In this document: piece after piece, positions 1-6,973 of the stretch
Position numbering within the stretch: position 1 is the stretch's first letter
Layout of the letters: each line of letters begins with the position of its first letter
Origin: Oxalobacteraceae bacterium UBA6018
Lineage (GTDB): Bacteria; Pseudomonadota; Gammaproteobacteria; Burkholderiales; Burkholderiaceae_D
Direction of reading: 5' to 3'
DNA: 10,633 nucleotides
Assembly (NCBI GenBank): GCA_002428015.1
Contig: DIZW01000101.1
Location: 1 to 10,633, forward strand
Notes under the pieces: generated by a model
Database searches by the model: none
What the model was told of the DNA's origin: nothing
Seen by the model: the letters and a program-made list of their open reading frames with translations, nothing else
Position numbers and translations under genes: made by a program

Positions 1-85
1 CCAAGCCAATGCAACCGGCCGCACCTATCCGATCTACCATTTTACCGCGCCGGCCGTCCAGTTACACTGTAAACGGCATAGAGCC
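1..85. other. Unassigned edge sequence beyond the break in the immunity paralogue
   Basis: This short stretch lies on the far side of the point where the second immunity gene stops matching its intact neighbour. It is GC-richer than the immunity genes and contains the 7-mer CCGGCCG twice (15-21 and 50-56). On the minus strand a frame with an ATG at 40-38 stays open to the window edge, but only about 13 codons are visible. I do not recognise the sequence. It could be the end of an insertion sequence, the start of another gene, or unrelated DNA joined by a deletion. Confidence 0.3.
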
Positions 86-286
86 CGTGTTTCTACTCCC
101 CCATCTGGCGTCGACCAGCACCGAATCGCGATTTTTCTTCTTTGCCAAATCGAGAGTCATTCCGGCGAATTGCATCAACTCATGCAGCCGTTGTTGAAGG
201 CCCTGCAGATAAGAATATGACGCAAAGTGATAAAGAAGCGCAGCTTGTTTCCTTTGCCAAAGCGACAATTCAAAGTTTGCAGTCAC
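62..286 (-). pseudogene. Truncated paralogue of the T6SS immunity protein (N-terminal 67 residues only)
   Basis: The 74-residue reading frame copies the N-terminus of the 370-residue immunity protein encoded just upstream. By hand alignment 48 of the first 67 residues are identical, including KQAALLYHF, TLDLAK and NRDSVL. After the shared RNT the match ends. Seven unrelated residues (GSMPFTV) and a TAA follow, so the rest of the protein, including the C-terminal CP..GYYFTP/GE.MP/TIW region of the full copy, is missing. The chosen start is GTG at 286, with a GGAAAG ribosome-binding site seven bases upstream (complement of 294-299). It lies 77 bases after the stop of the intact copy with no hairpin between, so it was probably the last gene of the same transcript. 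The divergence argues for an old immunity paralogue later broken by insertion or deletion rather than a fresh duplication. A functional short protein is possible but less likely. Confidence 0.7.
86..286 (-). repeat. Diverged duplicate of the immunity gene 5' end (copy 2)
   Basis: These 201 bases encode the 67 residues shared with the first 67 codons of the intact immunity gene at 1276-1476. Both copies are in the same orientation. There are 19 residue differences, many conservative (I/L, K/R, D/E). Homology stops at the ACG threonine codon at 86-88. Confidence 0.8.
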
Positions 287-363
287 GATTAGTCTTTCCG
301 TCTGTTATGCACACACGTAATAGAGCTAAACAACCCATACCAAGAAATCTGTCATCATATTAC

Positions 364-1476
364 CTAGCGCGCGCACATTTGCTGCTCATCCCATTGCCAA
401 ATTGTTTTCCAAAGCGTGCTCTGGAAAATCGGCATAATTTCGCCTTGCTTGAAGTGGCGCCGTGAGGTTGGATTTACTGGTGTGAAGTAATAACCGCTCT
501 CGGGACAAACATCCCCGCCCTCGACACGTATCCGCTTTAAGATGACGCCGGGTATATCGTTATCGTCATAGGTTTCAAACTCACCTTCAACGACCTCAAC
601 GAAATACCAAGTTGTTGGCCGCGCCGTGAACGCCTTTCGAGCGACGGCACTCGGCGCTAAATCAACTTGTGGTACTCCGTCCCATATCACGCGTTCTCGA
701 AACTCTTCGATGTATTTCGCCGATGTAGCGAATAAAAACATTTTTTGCTCGTTGAACCACAAGTCCCGACGCCCCACAGCAATTAATGCATCCTTTCCGA
801 TTTCATTGAAGGTGTTGCAGTTGATCAGTTTTCCCAGCGTGCCACCAGACCACCCAAATTGCAGAGAGCCATTCGGGTCGTCCGTCGGAACGTACACTCC
901 AGTTCGAAAAGGTTTGCACCCTGTATTGCCTTCGACGTCGGTGCGAACCCTAAATTTCGGAAGCTTCGAAAATTGATGTTTGCATTTCGCCCACGCGCAA
1001 GCGAAATTAAAATCTTTGAATCTACTTTCGTTAGTGGTCTTGTCCAGCGCGTTATCCATGAGCCTGGCATATTCCGATATCGATTCGATCATTACTCTGA
1101 ACTCATCCTCCTCAGATTGAGTTGCCCACGCCATAGAATATTCATTTAAGCCACGGGCGCACTGATCGGCGCCGGATCGATCATATTTTTCAAAAGAGCG
1201 CAGTGCTATATCCCTAGCAACGTCGAGCTCAAAGTCCGCAACAAATCCCCAAGCATTGTCGCTCCAATTTTGCGACGTATTCCTATTACCCCATCTTGAG
1301 TCGATCAGAACGGAATCGCGATTTTCCAGTTTTGCCAAGTCAAGAGTCTTGTCCGCAAATTTCATTAGATCATGAATTCGTTGTTGCAAGCCTCGTAGGT
1401 ACTCTAGCGATGTGAAATGATAGAGGAGCGCCGCCTGCTTCTTTTGCCAAAGTGTAAGCTCAAATGAACTCGACAT
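364..1476 (-). CDS. Probable T6SS immunity protein, Imm72/Imm71-like
   Basis: This 370-residue protein probably binds and neutralises the toxin encoded immediately upstream, protecting the producer and its kin. The N-terminal half (about 1-165) is predicted mostly helical, with charged and aromatic residues. The C-terminal half (about 185-370) is richer in beta strand. It ends in a motif series I associate with T6SS immunity proteins of Burkholderiales: CPESGYYFTP (324-333), SRRHFKQGEIMP (338-349) and TIWQWD (358-363). This two-part layout recalls Pfam Imm72 plus Imm71, but that family call is from memory. There is no signal peptide or membrane segment, so it should act in the cytoplasm, which fits a cytoplasmic toxin target. 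The ATG overlaps the effector stop by one base (TAATG) and has an AAGGA site six bases upstream, so translation is coupled. Its AT content is well above that of the flanking chromosome; in block 961-1020 I count 23 G/C of 60. Confidence 0.72.
   Translation of the reverse strand: MSSSFELTLWQKKQAALLYHFTSLEYLRGLQQRIHDLMKFADKTLDLAKLENRDSVLIDSRWGNRNTSQNWSDNAWGFVADFELDVARDIALRSFEKYDRSGADQCARGLNEYSMAWATQSEEDEFRVMIESISEYARLMDNALDKTTNESRFKDFNFACAWAKCKHQFSKLPKFRVRTDVEGNTGCKPFRTGVYVPTDDPNGSLQFGWSGGTLGKLINCNTFNEIGKDALIAVGRRDLWFNEQKMFLFATSAKYIEEFRERVIWDGVPQVDLAPSAVARKAFTARPTTWYFVEVVEGEFETYDDNDIPGVILKRIRVEGGDVCPESGYYFTPVNPTSRRHFKQGEIMPIFQSTLWKTIWQWDEQQMCAR
1276..1476 (-). repeat. Diverged duplicate of the immunity gene 5' end (copy 1, inside the intact gene)
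   Basis: This is the partner of the copy at 86-286. It encodes residues 1-67 of the intact immunity protein and is followed without interruption by the rest of that gene. Confidence 0.8.
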
Positions 1477-3035
1477 TATAATTCCTTTCCATTGGTAACC
1501 TGGCCCGGCAATGAAGGCAGACCGACCTTATCGACAAACCCTTCGCCGTCGAACTCCGTGTAACCCCAACCAGTTTCAAACGGCCCACTTATACTCGGGT
1601 GATTAATTTTTTCGCGAATTCCAATATACGCCCGTTTTTGTTCACTTGAGAGCATTTCATATTGCATTTGATCAATCGCACCCTGCAATCGATTTTCCTT
1701 ACCTCCGCGAAGTTGGTAATAACGCATCGTGTCGTTGCGCACGTCTTTTCTATCCAATTTAACGACAAGTTGCTCAAAACCACCCTCAAGATAACATCCA
1801 TCTAAGCCTTTTCTTACTTGAGTCGCTGCTTCCCCACGCCACGCCAGTAGCGTTTCACCTCGTTTGACGTCGTATATAACAAACTGTCCATTCACATTCC
1901 AATCGGGCCAAACTGCAAGATATTTTCTCCATGCGGAACGCGGATTCTTCATTGACTTCAATTTCCTATACACCTCTTCCGATACCCAGCAGTCACCCAT
2001 TGCTCGACTATTCGGCGCGATTATTCGATATATTCGTGCAGGCCCTTTGATTTCAACGGGCATCAGCCGATGAAATGATTCTATGCCTTGCTGGTCAATC
2101 CGCGGATATCCCTTCGCGACCTGTTTATCGACTTCTGATTTTTCGGCGTCAAAATCGGCTTTTGGCCACTTCGCAGGTTGTCCAATACCCATCCATTCCG
2201 GTCGATGTTTACGCATCATCGTCACCGCCGCCGCCTCCGGCAACGCGCCACGAAAGTGCACGTTATTTGCGTTCAATATCCCGTGCTGCCTTTCCATTAT
2301 TTTCTTTTCCAATGCGAGCACGATCATATCAATCGCGTGAAACACGGATTCAAGCGCTTGCGCCAAGCCTTCATCAGCTTTTAACCGGACCTTGGTCAGT
2401 TGATCCAATGCCGCAGCCGCCTTTTTCCCTACGATCGGAAGAAAGCTCACCTTGCTCACAAGCTTCTGAATGACGCCGATTCCCTCATCGAATGCCTGCA
2501 GCACCCCTGCAAGGTTGATGCGGGCGCGTAGCGCCTTGATTTCGGCGGCCAACCACGCGAACACCTCGTCGATTTCCTTCAGGTGGAGGTACTTCTGCAC
2601 GTCGCGGCGCCGGAGAAACGTGACCACCCACGTCATTGCCGCCTCGACGGCGCGTACGCCATGCTCGCCGCCCGCGCGCCGCACAAACACGAAGAAGAGC
2701 TTCAACACGCCCTTGACCAGCGATCCGAGGCAGGGAAACAGACCGATCAGGGTCAACGCCAGGGCCACCCACGCCCACTTATCGGTCACGTCCTTGTGCA
2801 ATTTCCGGCAGTCCGCCACCAGGTCGCGTGCGTCGCAGATCTGATCGATACCGGGGATCATCGAGATCGCGGCATCCGTCATAATCTGTTTGCCCGAACG
2901 GTTTTCATTGAAATCGCCCTGAATCGCCTGCCAAAACCATACCCACGGGTTATCGCTGGGCTCCTCCGGTGACGCTTCGTGATCGGTCGCCCATGCGATA
3001 CCGTCGCGCACTTGCGTTGCATTGACCTGTGCCAT
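1476..3035 (-). CDS. VgrG-linked T6SS cargo effector with hydrophobic segment and unassigned C-terminal toxin domain
   Basis: This 519-residue protein lies 60 bases downstream of vgrG and overlaps an immunity gene, which is the classic position of a VgrG-delivered antibacterial effector. Residues 1-80 have an aromatic/acidic N-terminal region (NPWVWFWQAIQGDFNEN, then IPGIDQICDARDLVADCRKL). Residues 87-118 form a hydrophobic stretch, one or two membrane helices. Residues 120-260 are helical. The C-terminal part (about 330-430) has a compact pattern: ARIYRIIAPNSRAMGDCW, then W370-KYLAVW, GQFVIYDV and YLEGGFEQLVV. It loosely resembles the arginine-containing first strand and later beta strands of NAD-using ADP-ribosyltransferase folds, but I see no clean R-S-E catalytic set, so the activity is unassigned. 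A further helical tail of about 90 residues follows. The ATG at 3035 has AGTGGGA upstream. There is no PAAR motif. GC content drops from 43/60 (2641-2700) to 23/60 (1621-1680), which marks the toxin half as a separately acquired module. Confidence 0.75.
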   Translation of the reverse strand: MAQVNATQVRDGIAWATDHEASPEEPSDNPWVWFWQAIQGDFNENRSGKQIMTDAAISMIPGIDQICDARDLVADCRKLHKDVTDKWAWVALALTLIGLFPCLGSLVKGVLKLFFVFVRRAGGEHGVRAVEAAMTWVVTFLRRRDVQKYLHLKEIDEVFAWLAAEIKALRARINLAGVLQAFDEGIGVIQKLVSKVSFLPIVGKKAAAALDQLTKVRLKADEGLAQALESVFHAIDMIVLALEKKIMERQHGILNANNVHFRGALPEAAAVTMMRKHRPEWMGIGQPAKWPKADFDAEKSEVDKQVAKGYPRIDQQGIESFHRLMPVEIKGPARIYRIIAPNSRAMGDCWVSEEVYRKLKSMKNPRSAWRKYLAVWPDWNVNGQFVIYDVKRGETLLAWRGEAATQVRKGLDGCYLEGGFEQLVVKLDRKDVRNDTMRYYQLRGGKENRLQGAIDQMQYEMLSSEQKRAYIGIREKINHPSISGPFETGWGYTEFDGEGFVDKVGLPSLPGQVTNGKEL

Positions 3036-3095
3036 ATCGTCGTCCCACTTTCGCGTTATCGAATCGCAGTCGGTGTTGCCGGATCGCTGAAAGCC

Positions 3096-5765
3096 TCAGT
3101 CACCCGCGTCAAGAAGGGCATGCAGGGCCTCGGCCTCATCGTCTTTTTTGGCTGGACGCGGCTTGTAGATGACCTTCCTGACCGGCTTATCCAATACGTT
3201 CTCGTGGCGAGCCCGCCCTTGGTCGTCGAGCTTTCCAGCGACCGTGGGGCCACCGTCGAAGTGGATTTCGTATTCGGCTCCCGCCATGGGTTCGGCTGTG
3301 GCGGGATCGACGTAGTACAGCGCGATCCAGCGCGGTGGCGGTTTGCCTTCGCCAACGAAATACGGCAATTCGGCGTGCATCGTCGCCGCACCGGCGTGGT
3401 TGAACTTGGCGGCCTTCATATCGATGTTGGCATTGGTGCCAAGCGTGATACCGCCGGCCAGCTTGGCGAACGAGCCGTCCTCTGCGATCAGGTGCACTTC
3501 CTTCGCCATCAGGCGGATAACCCCGTCCGTCGCGGTCAGGGTGAGATTCTTCGCGGCGTTGATGACGATGTCGTCGTGCTGGCTCTGCATGACGAATTTC
3601 CCGTAGTGGGCGATGTGGCGAATGCCGTTACGGTGGGCGAATAGCGAAAACCCTTCGCCGGCATTGACGTTGCAGGTCTTCCCTGAGGTAAGCTGGACGT
3701 GTTGCTGGGCCACCGTATCGATATTCCAGCCGGCATACGTGACGATGGCTTTGCCGGTGCCGAAGCTGATCCCCTGCGGCGATGTGATGGCGACGACTGC
3801 CGTCTCGTCACTCGCGCCTCCCTTTTCGTCACTGCTGGAACCTTCCCAGCCCTTGATCGCTGCCTGCAAATTCGTTTGCGCGGCGACGTCAATCGGGAGC
3901 GCCTGGTGCTCGGCGGCATACTGCCCCAGGGTCTTGAAGAGATCGACACACGCTTGCATCAGTGCCGCGTGCTCTTCGCAACTGAGCTGGGTACCGCATG
4001 CGTCGAGCCGCTTCCAGGCCGTGATGAGCAAGCCTTTGGCGGAGCGGATCGCCGCGCTTTCGTTGGTCGCCAGTTCGACGCCATTGCCACGCGCCTTGGC
4101 GACGCCTTCATTACGCGGCCCGGTCAGGTAACCGAGATTGAGCTGCGAGGAACCATGGCTGCTGGCGAGCTGCGCGCTGATGTGGCCGGGCGTGTCGTCG
4201 AGGCGCAATTGGTTATATCCGCCGCCCCTGACTTCCTTGGACTTGATCCCGCTGAGGTTTCGCTCATGCGGTAGTTTTCCCGTATTGTTAAAGCGCGGCG
4301 GCCGATTCGTGGCGTTGAAGAGGCGGCCTGTAATGATCGGGTGATCGGGATTGGAATCGAGCCACTGGACGATCACCTCGTCGCCGGCCCTCGGCAATGC
4401 GATCTGACCGTAACCGGGTCCCGCCGAGGCACTGGAAACCCGCACCCATGCCGAGATCTTGGCCGCGTCGCCGTCCCGGCTCCAGTGGAACTGCACCAGC
4501 ACCCTGCCATACTCGTCGGTGTAGATCTCCTCGTTGAGCAGCCCGACGACGATCGCGGTTTTGATCCCATGGATTTTGGTGTCGACGCTATTGAGCCCGC
4601 GTCCGGGCCGCCATGCGATCTTCTTGCGGATGCAGGTAAAGGTGTTCGTGTAGTCGGCCTGCTGCCCTGGCCTGCGTTGGGCGACTTCATAATTATTGCT
4701 GGCCTCATGCACCGCTTCGAGAATCAGGTAGTCGTTATCGGCTGATTTGGCACGCACCGCGCGCGGGTCCATCTGGTCGCGCAAGGTGAACGTTCTGCCA
4801 GCCTGTATGTGGTCGTCGTCGCCGCTGCCCTTGAATTGCTTCGCGCCGGCGTCGATTTCCTCCATGCGAAGGCGGGTCCAGCGCTCGCCGTCCTCCTTGT
4901 TTTTGAAGCCGTACGAACCGACGTATTCGTATATCTCGAGCGGGACGATGCTGCCCTGCTCGTTCACGCTGGGGCAGTCGGCACGGGTGACGCCGCGATG
5001 CTTGAAGTCGAAACTGGCGGCGCTGTACAAGGTCGCCGCAACATCGCGCCGCGCTGAGAACGTGCGAATCCCTCCGCTTTTCACACCGCTATGGGCGCCC
5101 TGCCATACGCACTCGCCCTTGCCGTCGATCGGCTTGCTCGCGCCGCTGTCTCCGCTGAGCTCGAGCGTGTGCCCATCGGCGCGGTGGCTGTAGCGATAAT
5201 GCCAACCCTTGGCTTCAAAGCGCCGGTGCAGGTAGTTGTAGTCGGTCTCGTCGAACTGGCAGGCGTCGGTCATCGGCGCATCGGCGCCGAGATGGGACAC
5301 CTTCCAGTTGCGCATCGGATAGCTTGCGAAGATGGCGTCGGCCTGGCCCTCCAGGCTCATGCCATTGAACAGGCAACTATTACGCCGATGCCGGAGAAAC
5401 GCCAGCCAGGGCAGCAGGACGATCTCGTAGAAGCAGATACCAGCGTCGTTTTTTACGAAACGGAATGTGAACACGTGGCCGTTGAAATAGCGCATGGAAC
5501 CATCCTCGCGGACCAGCGCTACCGTGACCAACTTGCCCATCATGTCCGTCTGCGCTATATCGGCCTTGTCCGATAACGCCTCCACGGTGAACACGAAGTC
5601 GCGGCTGAGCCGCTCGACGGCGTGCAGCCGGTTGGCGACCAGAAGGGTGTCGGGCGGACCGTCGTCTCCAGGAAACGACAGGCGCAGCAGACGGGTGTTT
5701 TGACGCGCGCTGAGCAAGGCCAGCAGCGCATCCCTCGCGTTGATACGGGTAGGCGGCTTTTCCAT
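3096..5765 (-). CDS. vgrG: T6SS spike protein VgrG (TssI) with DUF2345 and C-terminal transthyretin-like extension
   Basis: VgrG trimers form the needle tip of the type VI apparatus and carry effectors into target cells. From the chosen ATG the protein has 889 residues. A gp27-like base region (about 1-390) includes FDETDYNYLHRRFEAKGW. A gp5-like OB fold near 400-490 includes YTDEYGRVLVQFHW and WVRVSSASAGPGYGQIALPR, followed by GDEVIVQWLDSNPDHPIITG. A T6SS_Vgr-type linker spans about 570-650, and a DUF2345 beta-helix spike about 655-790 (ITSPQGISFGTGKAI onward). The last 80 residues (IALYYVDPATAEPMAGAEYE, then GKLDDQGRARHENV) look like a transthyretin-like domain, known in other VgrGs to dock cargo. 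A longer form from GTG at 5825 or ATG at 5810 is possible. I prefer 5765 because the extra residues are arginine-rich and unlike VgrG, though its ribosome site is weak. The effector gene follows after 60 bases with no terminator, so the module is probably one transcript. Confidence 0.93.
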   Translation of the reverse strand: MEKPPTRINARDALLALLSARQNTRLLRLSFPGDDGPPDTLLVANRLHAVERLSRDFVFTVEALSDKADIAQTDMMGKLVTVALVREDGSMRYFNGHVFTFRFVKNDAGICFYEIVLLPWLAFLRHRRNSCLFNGMSLEGQADAIFASYPMRNWKVSHLGADAPMTDACQFDETDYNYLHRRFEAKGWHYRYSHRADGHTLELSGDSGASKPIDGKGECVWQGAHSGVKSGGIRTFSARRDVAATLYSAASFDFKHRGVTRADCPSVNEQGSIVPLEIYEYVGSYGFKNKEDGERWTRLRMEEIDAGAKQFKGSGDDDHIQAGRTFTLRDQMDPRAVRAKSADNDYLILEAVHEASNNYEVAQRRPGQQADYTNTFTCIRKKIAWRPGRGLNSVDTKIHGIKTAIVVGLLNEEIYTDEYGRVLVQFHWSRDGDAAKISAWVRVSSASAGPGYGQIALPRAGDEVIVQWLDSNPDHPIITGRLFNATNRPPRFNNTGKLPHERNLSGIKSKEVRGGGYNQLRLDDTPGHISAQLASSHGSSQLNLGYLTGPRNEGVAKARGNGVELATNESAAIRSAKGLLITAWKRLDACGTQLSCEEHAALMQACVDLFKTLGQYAAEHQALPIDVAAQTNLQAAIKGWEGSSSDEKGGASDETAVVAITSPQGISFGTGKAIVTYAGWNIDTVAQQHVQLTSGKTCNVNAGEGFSLFAHRNGIRHIAHYGKFVMQSQHDDIVINAAKNLTLTATDGVIRLMAKEVHLIAEDGSFAKLAGGITLGTNANIDMKAAKFNHAGAATMHAELPYFVGEGKPPPRWIALYYVDPATAEPMAGAEYEIHFDGGPTVAGKLDDQGRARHENVLDKPVRKVIYKPRPAKKDDEAEALHALLDAGD

Positions 5766-5901
5766 CGATCGCAATCTCACTGTGCGGTTGAGAAAGTTGC
5801 GCCATGGCATGGCGCGCAGGATCACTGTAGAGCCGCAGATCGATCGAGGTATTGATGAGAAAGAGGTTTACCCGATCAAGAATATTGATGGGGTGCAATG
5901 T
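5766..5901 (-). other. 5' region of vgrG without a convincing promoter
   Basis: This 136-base stretch between the terminator hairpin and the vgrG start should hold the promoter and leader of the T6SS cargo module. I looked for sigma70-like pairs on the minus strand and found only weak ones; TTGATC has no good -10 at 16-18 bases. Two alternative in-frame vgrG starts (GTG 5825, ATG 5810) lie in it. The module could use another sigma factor or an activator. Confidence 0.35.
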
Positions 5902-5924
5902 ATGAAAGACCAGGCCGCCTGGTC
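5902..5924 (-). terminator. Probable rho-independent terminator of the WYL regulator gene
   Basis: Read on the minus strand, 31 bases after the regulator's TAG stop, there is a perfect 7-bp stem, GACCAGG and CCTGGTC (5908-5924), with a CGG loop, followed by TTTCAT. The T tract is short, so termination may be partial. It separates the regulator from the vgrG module. Confidence 0.5.
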
Positions 5925-5955
5925 ACCTCGGCCCAGACGTGCGCCAACCATCCGG

Positions 5956-6912
5956 CTAGGTCGGCAGCGAGCTCATACGCAGCAAGCGCTGCCCCAGGCG
6001 CATCACGCTCAGGCGTAAGGCCTCAGGGGCGCGCACCTCAAACTCGAACGGCATGCCGGCCAGGTGCCCGGCGCACCAGTCGATGTGGTCGGTATGGCCG
6101 CGCAGAATGACGGCGCCGTCGCCCTGCTCGAACACGCCCATGTCGGCGAAGAAATGTTTGCTGGCGGTGCTCAGGTCGGTATGCAGCAGCACCTCGAAAG
6201 CGTGCGTGCGCGGCATGCTCGACATCGACCTGCGCAGGTAGTCGAGCGCATCGAAGCGGTCCGGCCGCGCGAACGCCACGTTACGGGGCTCGGCCTTGAT
6301 GATGCGGTCAAGCCGGAACGAACGCATGCTGTGGCGCAGATGGCACATGCCGATCGCATACCAGCAGCCGCCCCAGAACGCCAGTCCGAACGGATCGAAC
6401 TCGCGCTCGGACTGGGCGCCGTCCGGCGCGCGGTAGCGCAGGTGCACGCGGCGCTGGGCCAGCGCGGCCGAGCTGAGGATGACCAGCGCGTCGCCGTCTG
6501 CCGGCGCCACGGCCCGCACCATGTCCAGGCGCACGGTCTGGTCCACCGCCCGCACCCGCTTTTTCAGCGCGTCCGGCATGATGCGTTCCAGCTTGGCCTG
6601 GGCGCTGGCGACCGCCGGGGCGGCCTCGGAAAAACCCAGGCTGCGCGCGGCCAGCAAACCAATCGACAGGGCCAGCGCCTCGTCCTCGCTGAACATCATC
6701 GGCGGCAATTTGAAGCCGGGCATGAGGGCGTAGCCGCCATGGCGCCCACGCTCGGTGGTGATCGGGATGCCGATTTCTTCCAACGTGACGATATAGCGGC
6801 GCAGGGTGCGCGCGTCGACGCCCAGGCGCGCGGCCATGTCGGCGCCGCTCATGCGGCCGTGGGTTTGCAGCAGTTCCAGCACGGCCAGAACGCGGGTGGT
6901 GGGATGGTACAT
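5956..6912 (-). CDS. WYL-domain transcriptional regulator with N-terminal helix-turn-helix (YafY-like)
   Basis: From ATG 6912 this 318-residue protein has a DeoR/HTH_11-type winged helix (about 5-62: VLELLQTHGRMSGADMAARL, DARTLRRYIVTLEEIGIPI, GRHGGYAL) and a WYL ligand-sensing domain (about 140-225) with the core FWGGCWYAIG and the downstream RSFRLDRI (198-205). A C-terminal WCX-like region follows (about 236-315). The name-giving triplet is W-Y-A (184-186), not W-Y-L. Such proteins bind DNA and respond to a ligand; the ligand here is unknown. A longer form from TTG 6942 is possible, but that start would lie inside the inverted repeat, so 6912 is preferred. The gene is divergent from the NIPSNAP-like gene and probably controls it and itself. 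Confidence 0.88.
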   Translation of the reverse strand: MYHPTTRVLAVLELLQTHGRMSGADMAARLGVDARTLRRYIVTLEEIGIPITTERGRHGGYALMPGFKLPPMMFSEDEALALSIGLLAARSLGFSEAAPAVASAQAKLERIMPDALKKRVRAVDQTVRLDMVRAVAPADGDALVILSSAALAQRRVHLRYRAPDGAQSEREFDPFGLAFWGGCWYAIGMCHLRHSMRSFRLDRIIKAEPRNVAFARPDRFDALDYLRRSMSSMPRTHAFEVLLHTDLSTASKHFFADMGVFEQGDGAVILRGHTDHIDWCAGHLAGMPFEFEVRAPEALRLSVMRLGQRLLRMSSLPT

Positions 6913-6932
6913 CGCACAACAATAACAGATTA

Positions 6933-6953
6933 ATAGGGCCAAATCTGCCCTAT
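6933..6953. promoter_or_regulatory. Candidate operator: perfect inverted repeat centred between divergent genes
   Basis: ATAGGGC (6933-6939) and GCCCTAT (6947-6953) form a perfect 7-bp inverted repeat with a 7-base spacer. Exactly 20 bases separate it from the ATG at 6912 on the left and from the ATG at 6974 on the right. A second half-site, GGGC at 6956-6959, gives an overlapping GCCC-TATAT-GGGC. The position fits a dimeric repressor acting on both genes; WYL binding is inferred. No strong -35/-10 pairs were seen here. Confidence 0.5.
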
Positions 6954-6973
6954 ATGGGCGTTATGCTGTTCCC

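Noticed and set aside
1475..1480. TATAAT on the minus strand just before the immunity gene start as a -10 element
   Set aside because: No matching -35 at 16-18 bases (CAGGTT is poor), and the bases are explained by the stop, start and ribosome-site overlap.
2979..3644. Plus-strand open frame of 221 codons across the vgrG / effector boundary
   Set aside because: It runs opposite the end of vgrG and the start of the effector, both with strong family or context support, and shows no domain of its own.
5380..5898. Second minus-strand frame overlapping the vgrG 5' end
   Set aside because: Out of frame with the VgrG domains and becomes arginine/alanine-rich. I considered it as a small gene upstream of vgrG but it has no ribosome site or motif.
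6064..6933. Plus-strand open frame of 289 codons over the WYL regulator
   Set aside because: Antisense shadow rich in A, R, H, G and Q with no recognisable motif; the minus strand encodes a clear HTH-WYL protein.
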